Origin: Ulva prolifera
Lineage: Eukaryota; Chlorophyta; Ulvophyceae; Ulvales; Ulvaceae
DNA length: 64,000 bases
Assembly (NCBI GenBank): GCA_023078555.1
Contig: CM041196.1
Location: 558,001 to 622,000 of the forward strand
Direction of reading: 5' to 3'
Under the pieces are notes generated by a model. The model did no database searches and had not been told where the DNA came from. It was given only the letters and a program-made list of their open reading frames with translations. This document shows positions 24,101 to 36,135 of the stretch, piece by piece; position 1 is the first letter of the stretch, and each line of letters starts with the position of its first letter. The position numbers and the translations under genes are program-made.

Positions 24101-27100
24101 CGACTATGGCGCAGCTGTTACTGCGTGTGGAAGAAGGCATGTGTACACCTCGCTTGACCTCAGATCTCCCTGATTCATGCTGCAAGACCTCGTAGTGATT
24201 ACAGAATCCGCCCCCATCAACGGTACAGAGGGCGGTCTACACCCTTGAAAAAGGCCACACACACACGGCACTGTCTTGTGAAGCCATGGCTGTCGCCATA
24301 GATCGTAGTTCACCCTCAACAGCAGCCTCTCCATCCTTTGCAAAGGAGAGTGGGTCCCGGTCGGGACGCAGATATGCCATTCGGAATGTGAAACTAAGGG
24401 GGGTTGGGAAACGTGCAGAGCTGGACCGCAGCGTGCGCCTCGAGGCGGGCTCCTCGGGTGAGGGCTACGCGTACGGCCGCCTCGAGGTCTTCCTGCGGGG
24501 CTTCTGGAGCAACGTCTGCAATGCCGGTCGCTTCACACCCGACTCCGCTCAGGTGGCCTGCAGGGAGCTGGGTTTCGACGGCGGTAGCTCCCTGACCTTC
24601 AGGCGGCCGCCCCGCTTCACATTGAGCCCGGTGAAGGACCAGGTGAGCCCCACAGCTGCTCCCTCGGCACTTGACCCGTTGCAATCAATCAACAGGCAGC
24701 CTTGGAGGACCTAGGTGTGCAGACGGCACAGGCACTGTAGATGTCTCGGGGCTGGGTGATGCTGACACAAATTTGTGCCGAAGCCATACTTGTACGTGCC
24801 AGTTAGGTTTCATCGATGATATCAACACCCATGTGTGGTTTTGTTCACCGACAGCCTGCACAGTCGGCAGCAGCCCCCCGAAAGGCAGTCACTAGATTGG
24901 TGGTCGAAGCATGGTGGCACTGCGAACCGCTCCGCCGCCGTGTGTGCACCATGAACGGCCGCCGGTTACACTTGGACACAATTGCACGGCAGCGCTCCAT
25001 GTACAACCTCAGGCCCAGTTGCAGCCTCAGATGAGGAAGTCAAACACCTACACCGACACCGCCACAGCCCACGCGAACATGCACATTCGTATACACAAGG
25101 CGCACGTGTCTGCGGTTTATCTCTAGCAGTGTTATGCGGATCTTCACCCAATCGTCCAACAGCAAGTCCACATCCTGAAGCTCATGATGTACAACATGGT
25201 CTTCCAGGTGCTCTTCAAGGACGTGCCTGTCGCGTTGGCCGCAGTGGGCTGCGAAGGGAACGAGACCTCCATCACAGACTGCCAGAGAAATGACAATCTC
25301 GTGGACACGTGTGGCGAGTTTGACACCAGCACTGTCCTTGCATGTGCTGAATCGGCCGCAGGTGCGGCACCTGAAGCTCCAGCGATCACGTGTCTGCAAG
25401 AAATGCCCGTACTTGCATAAATGTAAACCTCAGGCTGGTCATTGTGAGTAGAGTGCTCAAGTTAGGTGTGGGATACGTATCAGCATTCGCCGTGCATGGT
25501 CACCGATGCGTCAGCATCCTGGATTTCTCGCAGAGCTTTTGAGCATCCGCACGTGTCCCACACAAGTATTGATGTGAATGTATGTGAGGGCGCACTGACA
25601 GCTGACGCTGCCGTGTACTGGTGCTACTTCTCGCACTCAACAGCTACATGTATGGCTATCTTGATGGCGCTGACTGCAGCAGCATTCACTCAAGATGTGT
25701 CAGGTCGCAGCCATGCGCATGCGGTGGACTGCTACATGTGGTACGTATACACTGCTATACACTGGTACGTATACACTGCAAACATGTGAGGAACATGTAC
25801 GCACCATGCAGATTGTGACAGGCAGGAGGGCAGCGCGGAAGGCTCTGTGAGGCTGCGTGGTGGCTTCGGGACGCCGTGCGACACCATCCACACTGGGTAC
25901 ATTGAGGTGCTGCACGACGGCGAGTGGGGCAACATCTGCACGAACAGCATTGATGAGAGCCGCGCGACCAACACTCTTGTACCAGATGTGGTGTGCCGGC
26001 AGCTCGGCTTCCCCTACGGCGGCCGCGTCGACCCCCTCCCCGCCGTGCCCCCACCGCAGCAAGGTGACACGCCCTCGCCTCCTGCAGCTGAAGATCAGAT
26101 CGAGAGGTACTGGTTGTTCAGCAGCGAGACAACGTGCACTGGGCCGGAGCAGAGGCTGTTGGACTGTGAGCTCGTCAGGGGATTCAGCGACGCGGTCAAC
26201 CAGCAGTGCCTCAATGACTTCTCCCGCCATCGCCTGTACGTCGCGTGCCGGCAGTTCCCGGTGACAGAGGCACTGGAAGGAGTCACTACACCAGGAGCCG
26301 GTATGATCCAGACGTGCATAGCTCAGAGATGCATAATTTCTGGCATGTCGTGGCGGGAGATGCATATAGCATTGTGGTCGTCGGCGATTTCGCGACGAAA
26401 TGCCCAAGTTCGGCATATTAAAATGATCGGATTGAAGTGAATGCTGTTTTTTGTGGATTCCGTCCTAGCCCATGCCTTGCGGGTTCTCATCCTTCCCCTG
26501 CTGCAGAGGAGGGCGACCTGAGGCTCGTCACCAAGACAGCAGTCGACAACTGGGTGACCGGGCATCTCCAGGTCTTCCTCGACGGCTCCTGGGGGCAGGT
26601 GTGTGGTGGTGCATTCGACGCCGCCGATGCCGACGTCGCCTGCCGCCAGCTTGGCTACGGCGCTGGCACGGCAGCAGCGCGCTTCGCCACTCCGCCAGAG
26701 ATTGAGGCCTTGAGGGATGTGGCAGTGTTCCCTGACGCTGTCATAACATCGCCGGGCTGTGACGGCACCGAGGCGCGCCTGGTGGACTGTGCCACAGAGG
26801 CGGCGGCTGATGGGGACTTTGACTACGGTCCTGACTGCCGGACCAGCAACAGCCTGGGGCTCGTGATTGGCTGCGTTGCTGACGCGGATGCGGAGTCAGG
26901 TGTGCCTCTTGCGTACGTAGAGACTGCGAAAGCTGCTGCCATGTCTGGTGCAATGTGACGCTCTAAATGTGAAGGCATGCACTCACTGGAGGGGCCTTTA
27001 CTGAGGCGAATGAAGCAGGCTCGCAGCCAGGTGTCCTCAAGACCTAGTGTTGGCTAGACGTCTGACAAAATTGTAGCTGAGCTCCCAGGCCGTTGCCATG

Positions 27101-29927
27101 GACAGCTCGCAGCTGTTGCGACTGGGTAGCCAGTTGGAATCTGCATTGGTGAACGGGACCATGACCGGCTAGGCACCAACTGGATACTCAGTCGCACGCT
27201 ATGTTTTATCAGTATAAGTAGGAATATGTTTCAATAGAGGTAGGAATGTGTTTCAATTTAGTCTAAAGACTCGTTGGCTGAATGGACTCCTCGATGTGCA
27301 GGCACGGAGGGGGCCATCCGCCTGACTAACACATCAGCCGGGGGGAGCGCCGGCGCAGAGTCGGGGGTGCTTGAGGTCTTCCATGCCGGCGCCTGGGGCT
27401 CTGTATGCAGTGGCGACCCCGGCTTCTTCCAGGTGCGACTCCTTTGTCAAACACACTGCAAGACTCTATTGCGAGTACTCGTCTGGCAGTTCCCCTCCTG
27501 CTCGCTCCCACCCAACCAAGTACCGATCTAGATTGGCCATTCTGGTGCACAAAACAGCTCTCCCGGGTTGAAAGTGCAGCCAAGCCTGGCTGACACTGTG
27601 GTGACAGATTGACAAGTGACATCAGCACAATTTATATTTTGCTTGACATGCGTGCTGGGTCTGACAGCTGACGCACATCATGAGAACGCTGCTCGACACG
27701 CGTGTGCATGCATGCATGTTGAGCATAAGGCATGATGCAAGTGGGAGAGGCCGCTGTGACTCGTAGCCCTTCGTAAACATCCTTCCATCCGGCCGTGTGC
27801 AGGACGCGGGGACGGTAGCCTGCCGCGAGGTGGGCTTTGACTCTGGATTCTCACTGAACTTTGACAGAGTCGCGCCGTTGCGGCCGCAGTGGCTGTCGGG
27901 TGCCAGCTGCAGTGGCACGGAGGCGGGGCTGGCGGCGTGTGAGCTGCCTGCCTTCGGGGAAACCTCCAGCTGCGACACTAGCCAGCGGCTCTTCTGCTTC
28001 ACCGCCTCAGACAGTACGCGAACCAGCGGCTCCGAGTGTTATCCTGCCTCGACTTGCCATCTTCCACATCAGTGTGCTTGTGCGACCTCGGCGTCGATCA
28101 TCTGTAGCTTGCCAAGCAGTGCGCGTCAGTTACAGGCTGTAACTGTGGGGCCGCAATCGACACGAATGTGACATCATGTCGTCATGGATGGTGATACAAT
28201 GGACTTCCATCTCTCATGATCAGCCAGCCTAGGCTGACACTTATTCGGCTCAGCAAATCCAGGTTCATTACGTTGCACACACCACGTGAGCTGTCGTACT
28301 ATGTGCATGTGCTTCATGTTGTATTTCTTTAGATCGCTAGTGTTCCTGTGTACAGCTACAGGTTTTAAGGCCCCAGAAGTTCTATTCCAGCGCCATGGGT
28401 GCTGACGCGCCTCAGCACCAGCGGCTGACGGCTGCTGTGTATGCAGGAGGAAGCACCGGCGAGGTGCGGCTGGTCGGCGGCAGTGCAGACCCCGGCGGCG
28501 AGTGGGAGTACGGCCGCCTCGAAGTGCTGGTCAACGGCTTCTGGTCGATCATCAATGAGAACGCCCTATCTCAGGACATCGGCCGCCGCGGCGCCGAGGT
28601 GGCCTGCCGCTCCCTGGGCTTTGCCGCCGGCGCTGAGCTCCTCGTCGGGAAAATCTCACCGTTTCCAACCGCAGCAGGAGAGGGTGTCCAGGAGCTACTC
28701 AACAGCATCGTTTGCAACGGCACAGAGGGCAGCCTGGCGGAGTGCACCTTGGAAGTAGTGCCCTCGGGCTCCGGCGCTGCCCCGGGGGCCGAAAGTGGCG
28801 TGCAGTTCGGCGCTGTTTCTCTGATCTGCTCAAACCCATCTGGTCCGTTCCATGCAAGCGTTGATAGTGTCCTGTTACTGCATCAACATGTGCACAGACA
28901 CTCACCAGAATCACATTGAACATCTGATCGAACTGAAAGTTCAGACTGTCAGACCAATGTGACAAGCTCTCCCTTCAACATGATCATCCGTGCTCTGACA
29001 TCCTTGGTCCTGATGCATCTGAGCAGCAGTGCCACACGCGCAGGCTGCGTTGACGCTGTGGCTGAGCCGGTGGAGGGCGACGTGCGCCTCGTGCCCATCA
29101 ACGGCACCGCCTCGCGGACCGCGGCCTGCGACGCCGTGCACTCCGGCGCCGTCGAGCTCTTCCACGAGGGCCTCTGGGGCCGCATCTGCACCGGCACCCG
29201 CGGCGACGCGGCCGACGCGTTCACCCTCGACGCGCACGTCGTCTGCCGGCAGCTCGGCTTCCCCTTCGGCAGCCTCATGGACGAGGGCGAGGCTCTGCCG
29301 CCGGACTACGACTATGAGCTATATACATACTTTGATGACACCGGTGGTGATGACGGGTCCAGTCAGATCCATACCTGGGCTACTGAGGTACGCTGAGTAC
29401 ATTCTTAACTTTTGTGCAAGTAGTTTTGCACAAGAGCATGCTTGCACTGTCAATGTGTAACCGCGTGGTGCTCGGCGCACACTGAAGTTGACATCAAGGT
29501 TTGATAATCTCACATGCAAGCCGTGGAGGTGTCTCGTGGGCTCTACGGATGCGCAGTGTACACCTACGTATACGCTGTCTGACAAGTTGGTACACTTGCG
29601 AGGGTCTGCATAGACTTTGAGCAATATGCGGCAATAGCGTGGCAGGTCGTTGTCAGTGACTGCGGGTAACCACGAGGAGCGCTGCAGGTGGTGTGCACGG
29701 GCAAGGAGGAGCGCCTCCTGGACTGCGACTTCCCGCAGGCCTTTGGAGCAAGCGTTGAGGGGGACTACTATTCATTCGCAGGGGCGGCGCTGCCGCCGGG
29801 CGGCGGGCTGCCGCGGCCGCCGTGCGGCCTCAACGGCAACAACCGCTTCGCCGTTGTCTGCCGCCATTTCCAAATCCCTGGTGTGGCCTCCCGATCTCCA
29901 TGCATGAATTCCATGCACCTACCCTAG
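21107..29927 (+). CDS. secreted protein with eight SRCR domains, paralog B
   Basis: Predicted exons: 21107-21254, 21651-21862, 22590-22803, 23074-23300, 23729-23906, 24419-24642, 25208-25361, 25812-26300, 26507-26899, 27302-27432, 27803-28013, 28447-28842, 29044-29387, 29688-29880 (reading on to a stop at 29927). They join in frame to about 1186 residues. Ten of the 14 exons (2, 4-12) have the same length as in A. The signal peptide is MLIGPALLLCTSPLHAVAQ, followed by a linker like that of A. Domain order and split pattern equal A. Exon 2 again lacks a GT donor and ends best at GAG|GCACGG. SRCR7 again lacks the WGxVC cysteine and the second-to-last cysteine. After SRCR8 a GTGTGG donor-like site leaves the C-terminus open. 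The start is the first ATG of the leader; the MITE directly upstream may alter expression. Confidence 0.85.
22465..22568 (+). mobile_element. decayed MITE relic, counterpart of the one in gene A
   Basis: Weak similarity to the MITE family: GTCGTCGAGTCCAATCACA start, then GAAAACGCTGCAACGCGACTG end. It lies directly before the SRCR1 second-half exon, as in gene A. It probably predates the A/B duplication. Confidence 0.35.
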
Positions 29928-30537
29928 TTTCATAAGTAACAGCCCTGAGAGTCAGCAGCGGCCTGAGGCGCAGAGTGTGCGGGTCGCACGTGTTCCAGAC
30001 ATCCCTAGGTGCCCTGTGGCGTATCCATGATGTGGTTGCATCCGGGGCTCTCTCAGGTGCATCTTTGACGGATGACAAAGAACGCCTCGAATGTATATTT
30101 GGATGCTGCTGAGGTCAACCACAGCGATAACAATGGGATGCAACGTGCAGAGTCGTCACTGATTCGGAGATGAAGCCGCGGTCAACTCCCGGCGTCCAGT
30201 TGGTGTATCTCCTCAGGACCGTGTGCTGCTGCGCAATGCTGCGGTCTGCGGCGTCCATATGGCAAGGTCACAAGTGTTGATATGCAGCGGGGACGAAGGC
30301 TTTGCGGTTATGCTAGGACACTGTGTGCTGGCCAGCTGTGTGGACGACAGCTTGTTTTTGACTTTCTTTCGGTTTTCGAGGGGGAGGGGTATATTACGTG
30401 ATGTAGAAAGGGGCCCTAGGCCAGACTGACTAGCGAACTCATCTAGCCATTCTAGGGCATGGGCATTTGCCAGGAGGGGAGATGATTGGCAAGCTGAGAG
30501 CATGCGAGTGACAGCTCTGACCGTTTACACCTGCGGC
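29928..30537. other. 3' flank of gene B, paralogous to 3' flank of gene A
   Basis: Similarity to 14.53-15.3 kb continues to about here (for example GGCCAGCTGTGTGGACG at 30329-30345 and 15063-15079). No coding exon was found in common. The site of the A-specific MITE is empty here at about 30232-30245. Confidence 0.5.
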
Positions 30538-30625
30538 ATATGCAGTCCCGTTTATTTGGAATTGTAAATGCCCTTTTCAGGATACGCGGACGGCTCAGTA
30601 AACCCAGATTTACTTCGCATTTGCA
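30538..30625 (+). repeat. dispersed repeat R2, copy 2
   Basis: Carries GGAATTGTAAATGCCC, CGGACGGCTCAGTAAACCC and a CATTTGCAT end in the same order as copy 1 at 4827-4917. Confidence 0.45.
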
Positions 30626-30786
30626 TACCTCATATTCAAGTAGTACATCAGCGGCTGTAGCTGTATCCATTACCCTGGCGGTGCTGCCGGCCACTCCTAC
30701 TAAAGTCCTAATTCACCTGACTCAAGAATTTGTCTGGTAACACACATGTGCATCACGCTATTCCACAGGTACACACCCTACAGTAG

Positions 30787-30855
30787 AGTTGGTCCTTGTG
30801 TTACCAGGACAAAGCGAGTAGGGCAGGTAGCGCCGCGGGCAACAGCCAGGAGGAA
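30787..30855 (-). repeat. GT-rich repeat family R3, inverted end fragment
   Basis: GTTACCAGGACAAAGCGA followed by GGGCAGGTAGCGCCGCGGG is the reverse complement of the TGCTGCCC ... TTTGTCCTTGTAAC end seen at about 31259-31297, 31929-31962 and 36093-36131. The CG and CA tracts follow directly and may be the expanded body of this copy. Confidence 0.5.
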
Positions 30856-31060
<205 letters not shown>

Positions 31061-31135
31061 CTATAGTAACATGCATGACGTACCAACACACAAACGCTAC
31101 CACACACGTCAGCGCCTGCCCAGGATTCCCTGAGG

Positions 31136-31300
31136 TGTTGTGTTCGTGTGGGGGTGTGTGCCTGGCGGTCTGCGGATTTGTGTCGCTTGCTGGTGGGTTT
31201 GGTGTGCGTTGCGTGCGTGGGTATCTGGTTGTGTGCTTGGTCTGCTTGCTTCTTTCGCGGTGCTGCCCACCTCAGCATCTTTATCCTTGTCACACAGGCC
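31136..31300 (+). repeat. GT-rich repeat family R3
   Basis: Shares GGCGGTCTGCGGATTTGTG, then TTGCTTCTTTCGCGGTGCTG, then CCTTGTCACA with the copy at 31730-31965. It is G/T rich on this strand. No coding function is inferred. Confidence 0.6.
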
Positions 31301-31403
31301 CCCCAACCCCACACCCATAATCACACCCGGCATGCCGCAGCCTTTTCATAGATATCTGCGCTGTTTACCCATTTGCTTCTTGCGAGTCTAGCATGCAAGG
31401 GTG

Positions 31404-31488
31404 CACATGTAAAGTAAAGTAAATCTGAGCTTAATGAGACATATCCTATTGGACATTGACAACTCCGAGTCAACGGGACCACATATGG
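31404..31488 (-). repeat. dispersed repeat R2, copy 3 (inverted)
   Basis: GTGCACATGTAAAGTAAAG, ATTGACAACTCCGAGTCAA and CGGGACCACAT are the reverse complement of the ordered words of copy 1. A partial inverted relative also lies near 4368-4440. Confidence 0.5.
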
Positions 31489-31499
31489 CGACACATGTT

Positions 31500-31729
31500 G
31501 CAAGGGCGCTGCATTGTCCAGGGTGCGGTGCGGCGTGGGCCGGCGAGGCTGCGCGGCGGTGTGCCGGGCTGGCCGTGTGCTGTGGCTCGGTGGGGTGGGG
31601 GTGGTCTTGGGGCTAGGGCGGCCCCCGGCAGTCGGGCGGCCATGATGGGCGGCCTCAGGCAGCAGTGTGTTGGGTTTGGCCCTGTCGTACGGCGGCGAGC
31701 GTTGTGGTGTTGGTGGTTGTGATGTTGTG
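31500..31729. other. GC-rich stretch between repeats, no gene
   Basis: Very G-rich on this strand and open in several frames on both strands, so no frame can be preferred. It sits between R2 and R3 copies and is probably part of a larger repeat. Confidence 0.4.
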
Positions 31730-31965
31730 TGTCGGCCGTGGGGTCTGTGCGTGCGTGTGTGGGTTTGGGTTTGTGCACATGGGTGTGTGGGTGTGTGCTT
31801 TGCGGTCTGCGGATCTGTGTCTTTTGCTGCGCCGGGGATGGGTTTTCTTTTGGGCGTGGTGGCGAAACCCGGGTTTCGCGTGCGTGGGTGTCTGTGTGTT
31901 TGCTTCGTCTGTTTGCTTCTTTCGCGGTGCTGCCCGCCTTGCTGCCTTTGTCCTTGTAACATTTT
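31730..31965 (+). repeat. GT-rich repeat family R3, longest clean copy
   Basis: Runs from a GTGTGTGGGTTTGGG body through TTTGCGGTCTGCGGATCTG to the shared end GCTTCTTTCGCGGTGCTGCC and TTTGTCCTTGTAAC. Confidence 0.6.
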
Positions 31966-31972
31966 GCAAGGG

Positions 31973-32024
31973 AGTACTCCCTAGTACTCCCTAGTACTCC
32001 CTAGTACTCCCTAGTACTCCCTAC
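31973..32024. repeat. 10-bp tandem array
   Basis: About five copies of CTAGTACTCC directly after the end of an R3 repeat. The unit is too short and spacer-free to be a CRISPR. Confidence 0.9.
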
Positions 32025-32664
32025 TAGTGGCCAGGCGGGCAGATGATGCGGCGCCCTGACCCGGGGCCCAAACCGACTGCAGCATTCAGGGTTGCTGCAA
32101 GTGGCGTGGTAGCAGGTGTACACGGATAGAGGATTCATGGATCCCGTTGCCGCCAGGAGTCTGCGACCCTGTAGCAACCAGTACAAGCCATGATGGTGAT
32201 TGTACCGCCTACAACACCCCAATAGCTGGTCAACAGCATCCCGTGACCGGGTCAAACCCATGCCGGGAGGTCTCAGGCGGCCTGGTCACTGCCACTGGCA
32301 GAAATGCTCATGTTGACAGCATGCAGAGCCACATTTCTAGCAGGAAAGGTCCTCCGCGCCCAGCGATCAAACAGTACAGGTGCAGCGTCAGGCATGCCGC
32401 CATACACAGGTTATAGACCTTTTCTACGCTCCGTTTTCCTGTCTCCGCAGACACATGCGTGCGAATCAGGACTCTGGTAGTCGTGCATGCCAGAGTGCGG
32501 ACTGTGCGGACTCCCCCGTTTGGCCAACCTTGCCATCCTGATGTCCATGAGCTGTTCACGCTAGGCGTTGCGGGCCTTCATTGATATATGCAATTGATTC
32601 TGCGTTCATCTCGCTGACCCACGCTTCATCTGCATGCGCGAATTTTGCTCTGCTCGTGGACAGC
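32025..32664. other. 5' region of the LRR-like gene
   Basis: No exon was recognised upstream of the ATG at 32665. A TGATATATG word at about 32582-32590, about 75 bp before the ATG, is a weak TATA-like candidate. The frame is also open upstream from 32581, so a longer N-terminus cannot be excluded. Confidence 0.35.
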
Positions 32665-35265
32665 ATGTCAGAATCCGAGAACATCCGGCAACTTGAGGTG
32701 CCACGGCAACCACACGTGACGCTAACGCAAGTTTCAGACCTTACCGAAGACTCCGATAGCTTCGTTGTAGTGGGCCATCGAGTGCGCAAAGACATTGCAC
32801 AGAATTCAGGCCTGCTGTCGGGGCTGGCGCAGGTCGACGGCCTGGCTTCCCTTCCTCACGACCTCTCACCAGATGACGTGCAACTTTGGCAAGCATCAAG
32901 ACTGCGAGGACTCGTTCCGTCGACAGATGAGCTGGTGACGATCGTGAAGGTATCGCGCTGCAAGCAACAACTCGAACCAACCTGCATACTTGATCGCCAC
33001 GTATTCGGATTAAATTATGCATGAAGGTGAAGATAATTCATGTTTTATGGCTGCTAGGTACTTGATCTAACTGCCCAGCATAGATGCTGGTCTGTTGTCT
33101 TCGAAAGGTGTAGCCAGCAGTGTTGAATCCGGGCCTTTTCGTCCTCATGCTGATCGCTCAAGTATATGTATGCATCGGCCTTCAAATTGCAACACGAATT
33201 TGCCTTGCTGTTTCGTCGTGATCCTCAGTCTCTGCGTGCTGCGAGATCTGTATGACCAATTGGCTCTGCTTCGCTCGTAAATAGGCCCAGTCTCTAAGAT
33301 CGGCTGTCAAAAGTACACAGTCTTATCAACGTTATGGCCTTCAAGAGTCTGCAGCTTCTCGTAGTGCCGGAGACTTTCCACTGCATCTCTTACAGAAATG
33401 GTGTCTAGAGTGTCTTTGCACGCATTCTGAAGCCTGAGGACGATCCTTTTGTGTTTCGCCGCATGTCTGCACCACCGCAGCAGCCCCTGCTTTAGGTGTT
33501 GGCCTCAGCTGAGGTTGCAGGCGGGGCTACCTCAGGAGCTCAGGAGGGGCCGGGCATGCAGGTTGCGGACGCGCTGGGCGGGGACGACCAGGCGGCCTGG
33601 GTGGGCATCCTGGCGCAGCGCGTCGTGGATGCGGACTGGGATTCTGCAGAGCGCGCTGACACGATGCAAGCCAGCCTGTTCACGCTGCCTCCCCACCTCC
33701 TCCACCGTTGCCTCGTGGCCTGCGTGCCGCTCTGGGCCAGCCTATCCGATGCCCTTGAGCTGCTTCCCCTACCCCTTCAGCAAGCCGCCATCGCCTCCTT
33801 CGCCGCCGATGGATCCCTGGAGGTCCCTGCTTCTAAAGATGTCACGGTGCTCGCGATGCTCTCGGCTACGGACGTGCCGCACCCGGGCCTTCTGGAGCTG
33901 AAGCTGGGTGAGCACACAAAGGGCTCCAACCACTGCCGCACTGTGGGCCAAGCAGCTCTTCTTGCCCGCACCATTGCAGCGCATGCCACCCTCAGGAAGG
34001 TCAATCTCGCCGCGTTCACCTTTGGGCCGCTCCCGTTGAAGCGATTTGCAGCATGCCTTCCCGGGGGCGCCCTGCCGCAACTGGCAGACTTGTCCATAAC
34101 GGTGACTGAGCACCCCGGCAGCAGCGCAGCCCTCGTTGACTGCTTGAAGAGGCTCTCGTCCCTGTCTCGGCTGCACATCCTCGCCATCAAAGATCAGGCG
34201 GCACATAGCATCCCGGATGCGCCGGTGCTGGCATCGTATCTGCGTTCTGCTGCGATGCCTGTACACCTCCCCAGCCTAACAACGCTCGACATAAACGCTG
34301 CAGATGAAGCGGAGATGGAGGAGGCAGATGATGACAGCCGCCTCAGCGCTCCGTTTGACCGCAGCTCGTTCATACTGTCGCTTCTGCCGTTCATCAGCGC
34401 CCCTGTGCTGACTCTGCTCAAGGTCGGCACCAACGCACGCCGCGTTTCGTTCAGCCATTTCCGGGCAGCTCTAGCTCACCTGCCCTCGATGTGCGAGCTG
34501 CACATCGACGCTGAGATGCGGGACTGCAAATCTTGCATACCGTTGCACAGCAAGGCAGACGCGGTGCTGCCTGTGCTGTCCAGCGTCCATCTGGAAAGCA
34601 TGTGCCCCCTGTCGCTCCCTCATCTGGTTACCTTGTCTACACAGCTCGCGCCCAACGTGAAACAGGTAGTTGTCACAAGCAAGGTTCTCCCGAAGTTCGC
34701 GGAGAAGGCCTCCGTGGAGGAAGTCAGGGTCGCCTGGGCTAGCACGCTGTCGGTCCTGGGGCGGTGCACAGGTCTCCGGCACCTCATGCTGTGCACGGTG
34801 TGTGGCGTGCACACCGGCGAGGGCGTGCTGCGCCACAGCACAGACCTGGCGGGGGCCCTCAAGCCACTGACAGCTCTCACCTACCTTCATCTAGTCGCCC
34901 GACCAGGACTCGATGTCCCCTTTGGGGACTGCGCCTTGCATGGGCAGCCCCTGGGTGACGCGCTGACGGCGCTAAGCACCCTGCGCATCCTCCGCATCTG
35001 CAATGATTTGGTACAGGGGGGGAAGCTCGACGTCCAGGAGCCGCTGCATGTGCTGCAGGCCTGCACAGGTCTCACCGAGCTGTCGCGGCTGGGCCTGTGC
35101 TTCCACACGGAGCAGCAGGTGCAGCTGCCAGAGATCATCCCGATGCTGCCGGCGCTTCGGAAGCTGCAGATTGGCGAAAGCTTCAAGAGGCATGCTGGAA
35201 GCTTCGACGCCCTGCGCGACAGCTTCCCAGAGGTCGAGTTTGACTCGTGCCTCTGCAGTGAGTGA
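32665..35265 (+). CDS. leucine-rich-repeat-like protein, two exons
   Basis: Exon 1 is 32665-32949 (95 codons, starting MSESENIRQLEV) and ends at AAG|GTATCG. Exon 2 is 33496-35265 after a TTTAG acceptor; both edges are phase 0. The product is about 684 residues. From about residue 240 it shows irregular repeats with regularly placed leucines (LPQLADLSITV, LPSLTTLDINA, LSSVHLESM, LTALTYLHLVA, LSTLRILRIC, LPALRKLQIG). These resemble the RNI/F-box type of leucine-rich repeats rather than the strict receptor type. There is no signal peptide or membrane segment, so it is probably intracellular and a protein-interaction partner. An acidic stretch (AEMEEADDD) lies mid-protein. An F-box was not convincingly seen. 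An in-frame ATG at 33556 would serve if exon 1 were not used. It is unrelated to the SRCR genes around it. Confidence 0.75.
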
Positions 35266-35442
35266 CGTGCCCGAGGTGTGCTTCGATGCATGCGTGTTGC
35301 ACCACGCCTAGGGCCGAGGCGCTGTGCATTGGCCCCGCACGCTCGTTGTGCGGACATTTGCTTTGAACCGTTTTGATGTATGAAACGTTAGAGTAGGCCG
35401 AGTTTGGAACGTTTCTTTCGATTGTGGCGCAGATCTAGAAAA

Positions 35443-35448
35443 AATAAA
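35443..35448 (+). terminator. possible polyadenylation signal of the LRR-like gene
   Basis: AATAAA about 180 bp after the stop codon, in an A-rich context. Many green algae use TGTAA instead, so this also bears on the host lineage. Confidence 0.4.
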
Positions 35449-35789
35449 GGCAAAATGACATATGATGCATCCGGGTGCCGAGGGCGCCAAGCCACTTTTG
35501 TCCCGTTGTCATTCAGTCAGGCGGGGCATACGCAGCGACCCGTGCAATCCATGGGTTGGCACACTGCATACTGTGTTTAGGGACATGTGTAGCGAGTTGC
35601 GCAGCATGCAATGATGCGTGCACGTGCTCTGACATCCCGAGTCCTGGTGCATCTCAGACACCTCGGTACCCTAGGTAAGGATTGGATCCGCGATCTCATA
35701 CTTGACTTTTCTCTTTTTTTCAGGTCTCTGCGTAAGACTATGCTTGCACTGCCGGTGTGTGCGACACACAGCTGCCTGGGGTTTGGTGG

Positions 35790-36135
35790 GGGAGGTTGGG
35801 GCCTCCCCGAAGGGGGGGGGGGGGGGGGGGGGGGGGGTTTGGTGTTGCGGTGTGTTTGCCTTTGCGGCCTCGGCTGCGTGTGATTTCGGGGCTCTGGAGC
35901 CGGCCTGGTGCGCGGGCTGCGAGTGTGGGTGCGTGGGCGTGTGGGTTTGGTTGCGGGCGTGGGGTGTTGGGGCTTGGGTGTGGGGGCTTGTGTGTTGCTG
36001 TGGCCAGCGCAGGTGCTGACGTTGCATGGGTGTGCTGATGTGTGCGGAGTGTGGCTGGTTGCGTGGGTGTGCGCTTCCTCTGGTTGTTGCTCGCAGTGCC
36101 ACCTGCCTAGCTTGCTTTGTCCTTGTAACACAGCA
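35790..36135 (+). repeat. GT-rich repeat family R3 with poly-G
   Basis: A G/T-rich body and the family end (GCTTGCTTTGTCCTTGTAAC at 36112-36131) interrupt fragment E. A 26-bp G run at 35812-35837 lies at its left side. Confidence 0.55.
35812..35837. repeat. poly-G tract, 26 bp
   Basis: An uninterrupted G run. It is G-quadruplex capable, and length error is likely. Confidence 0.95.

Noticed and set aside
31321-31962. 213-codon minus-strand frame rich in Pro, Thr and His
   Set aside because: It runs through R3 and R2 repeats and a GC-rich stretch, and overlapping frames are open on both strands. No domain.
31973-32024. CRISPR-like or telomere-like array
   Set aside because: A 10-bp unit without spacers is a simple tandem repeat. 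It does not resemble the usual telomere repeats.
33769-34890. Several minus-strand frames inside the LRR-like gene
   Set aside because: They are antisense shadows of a long, clearly structured + strand frame with regular leucines.
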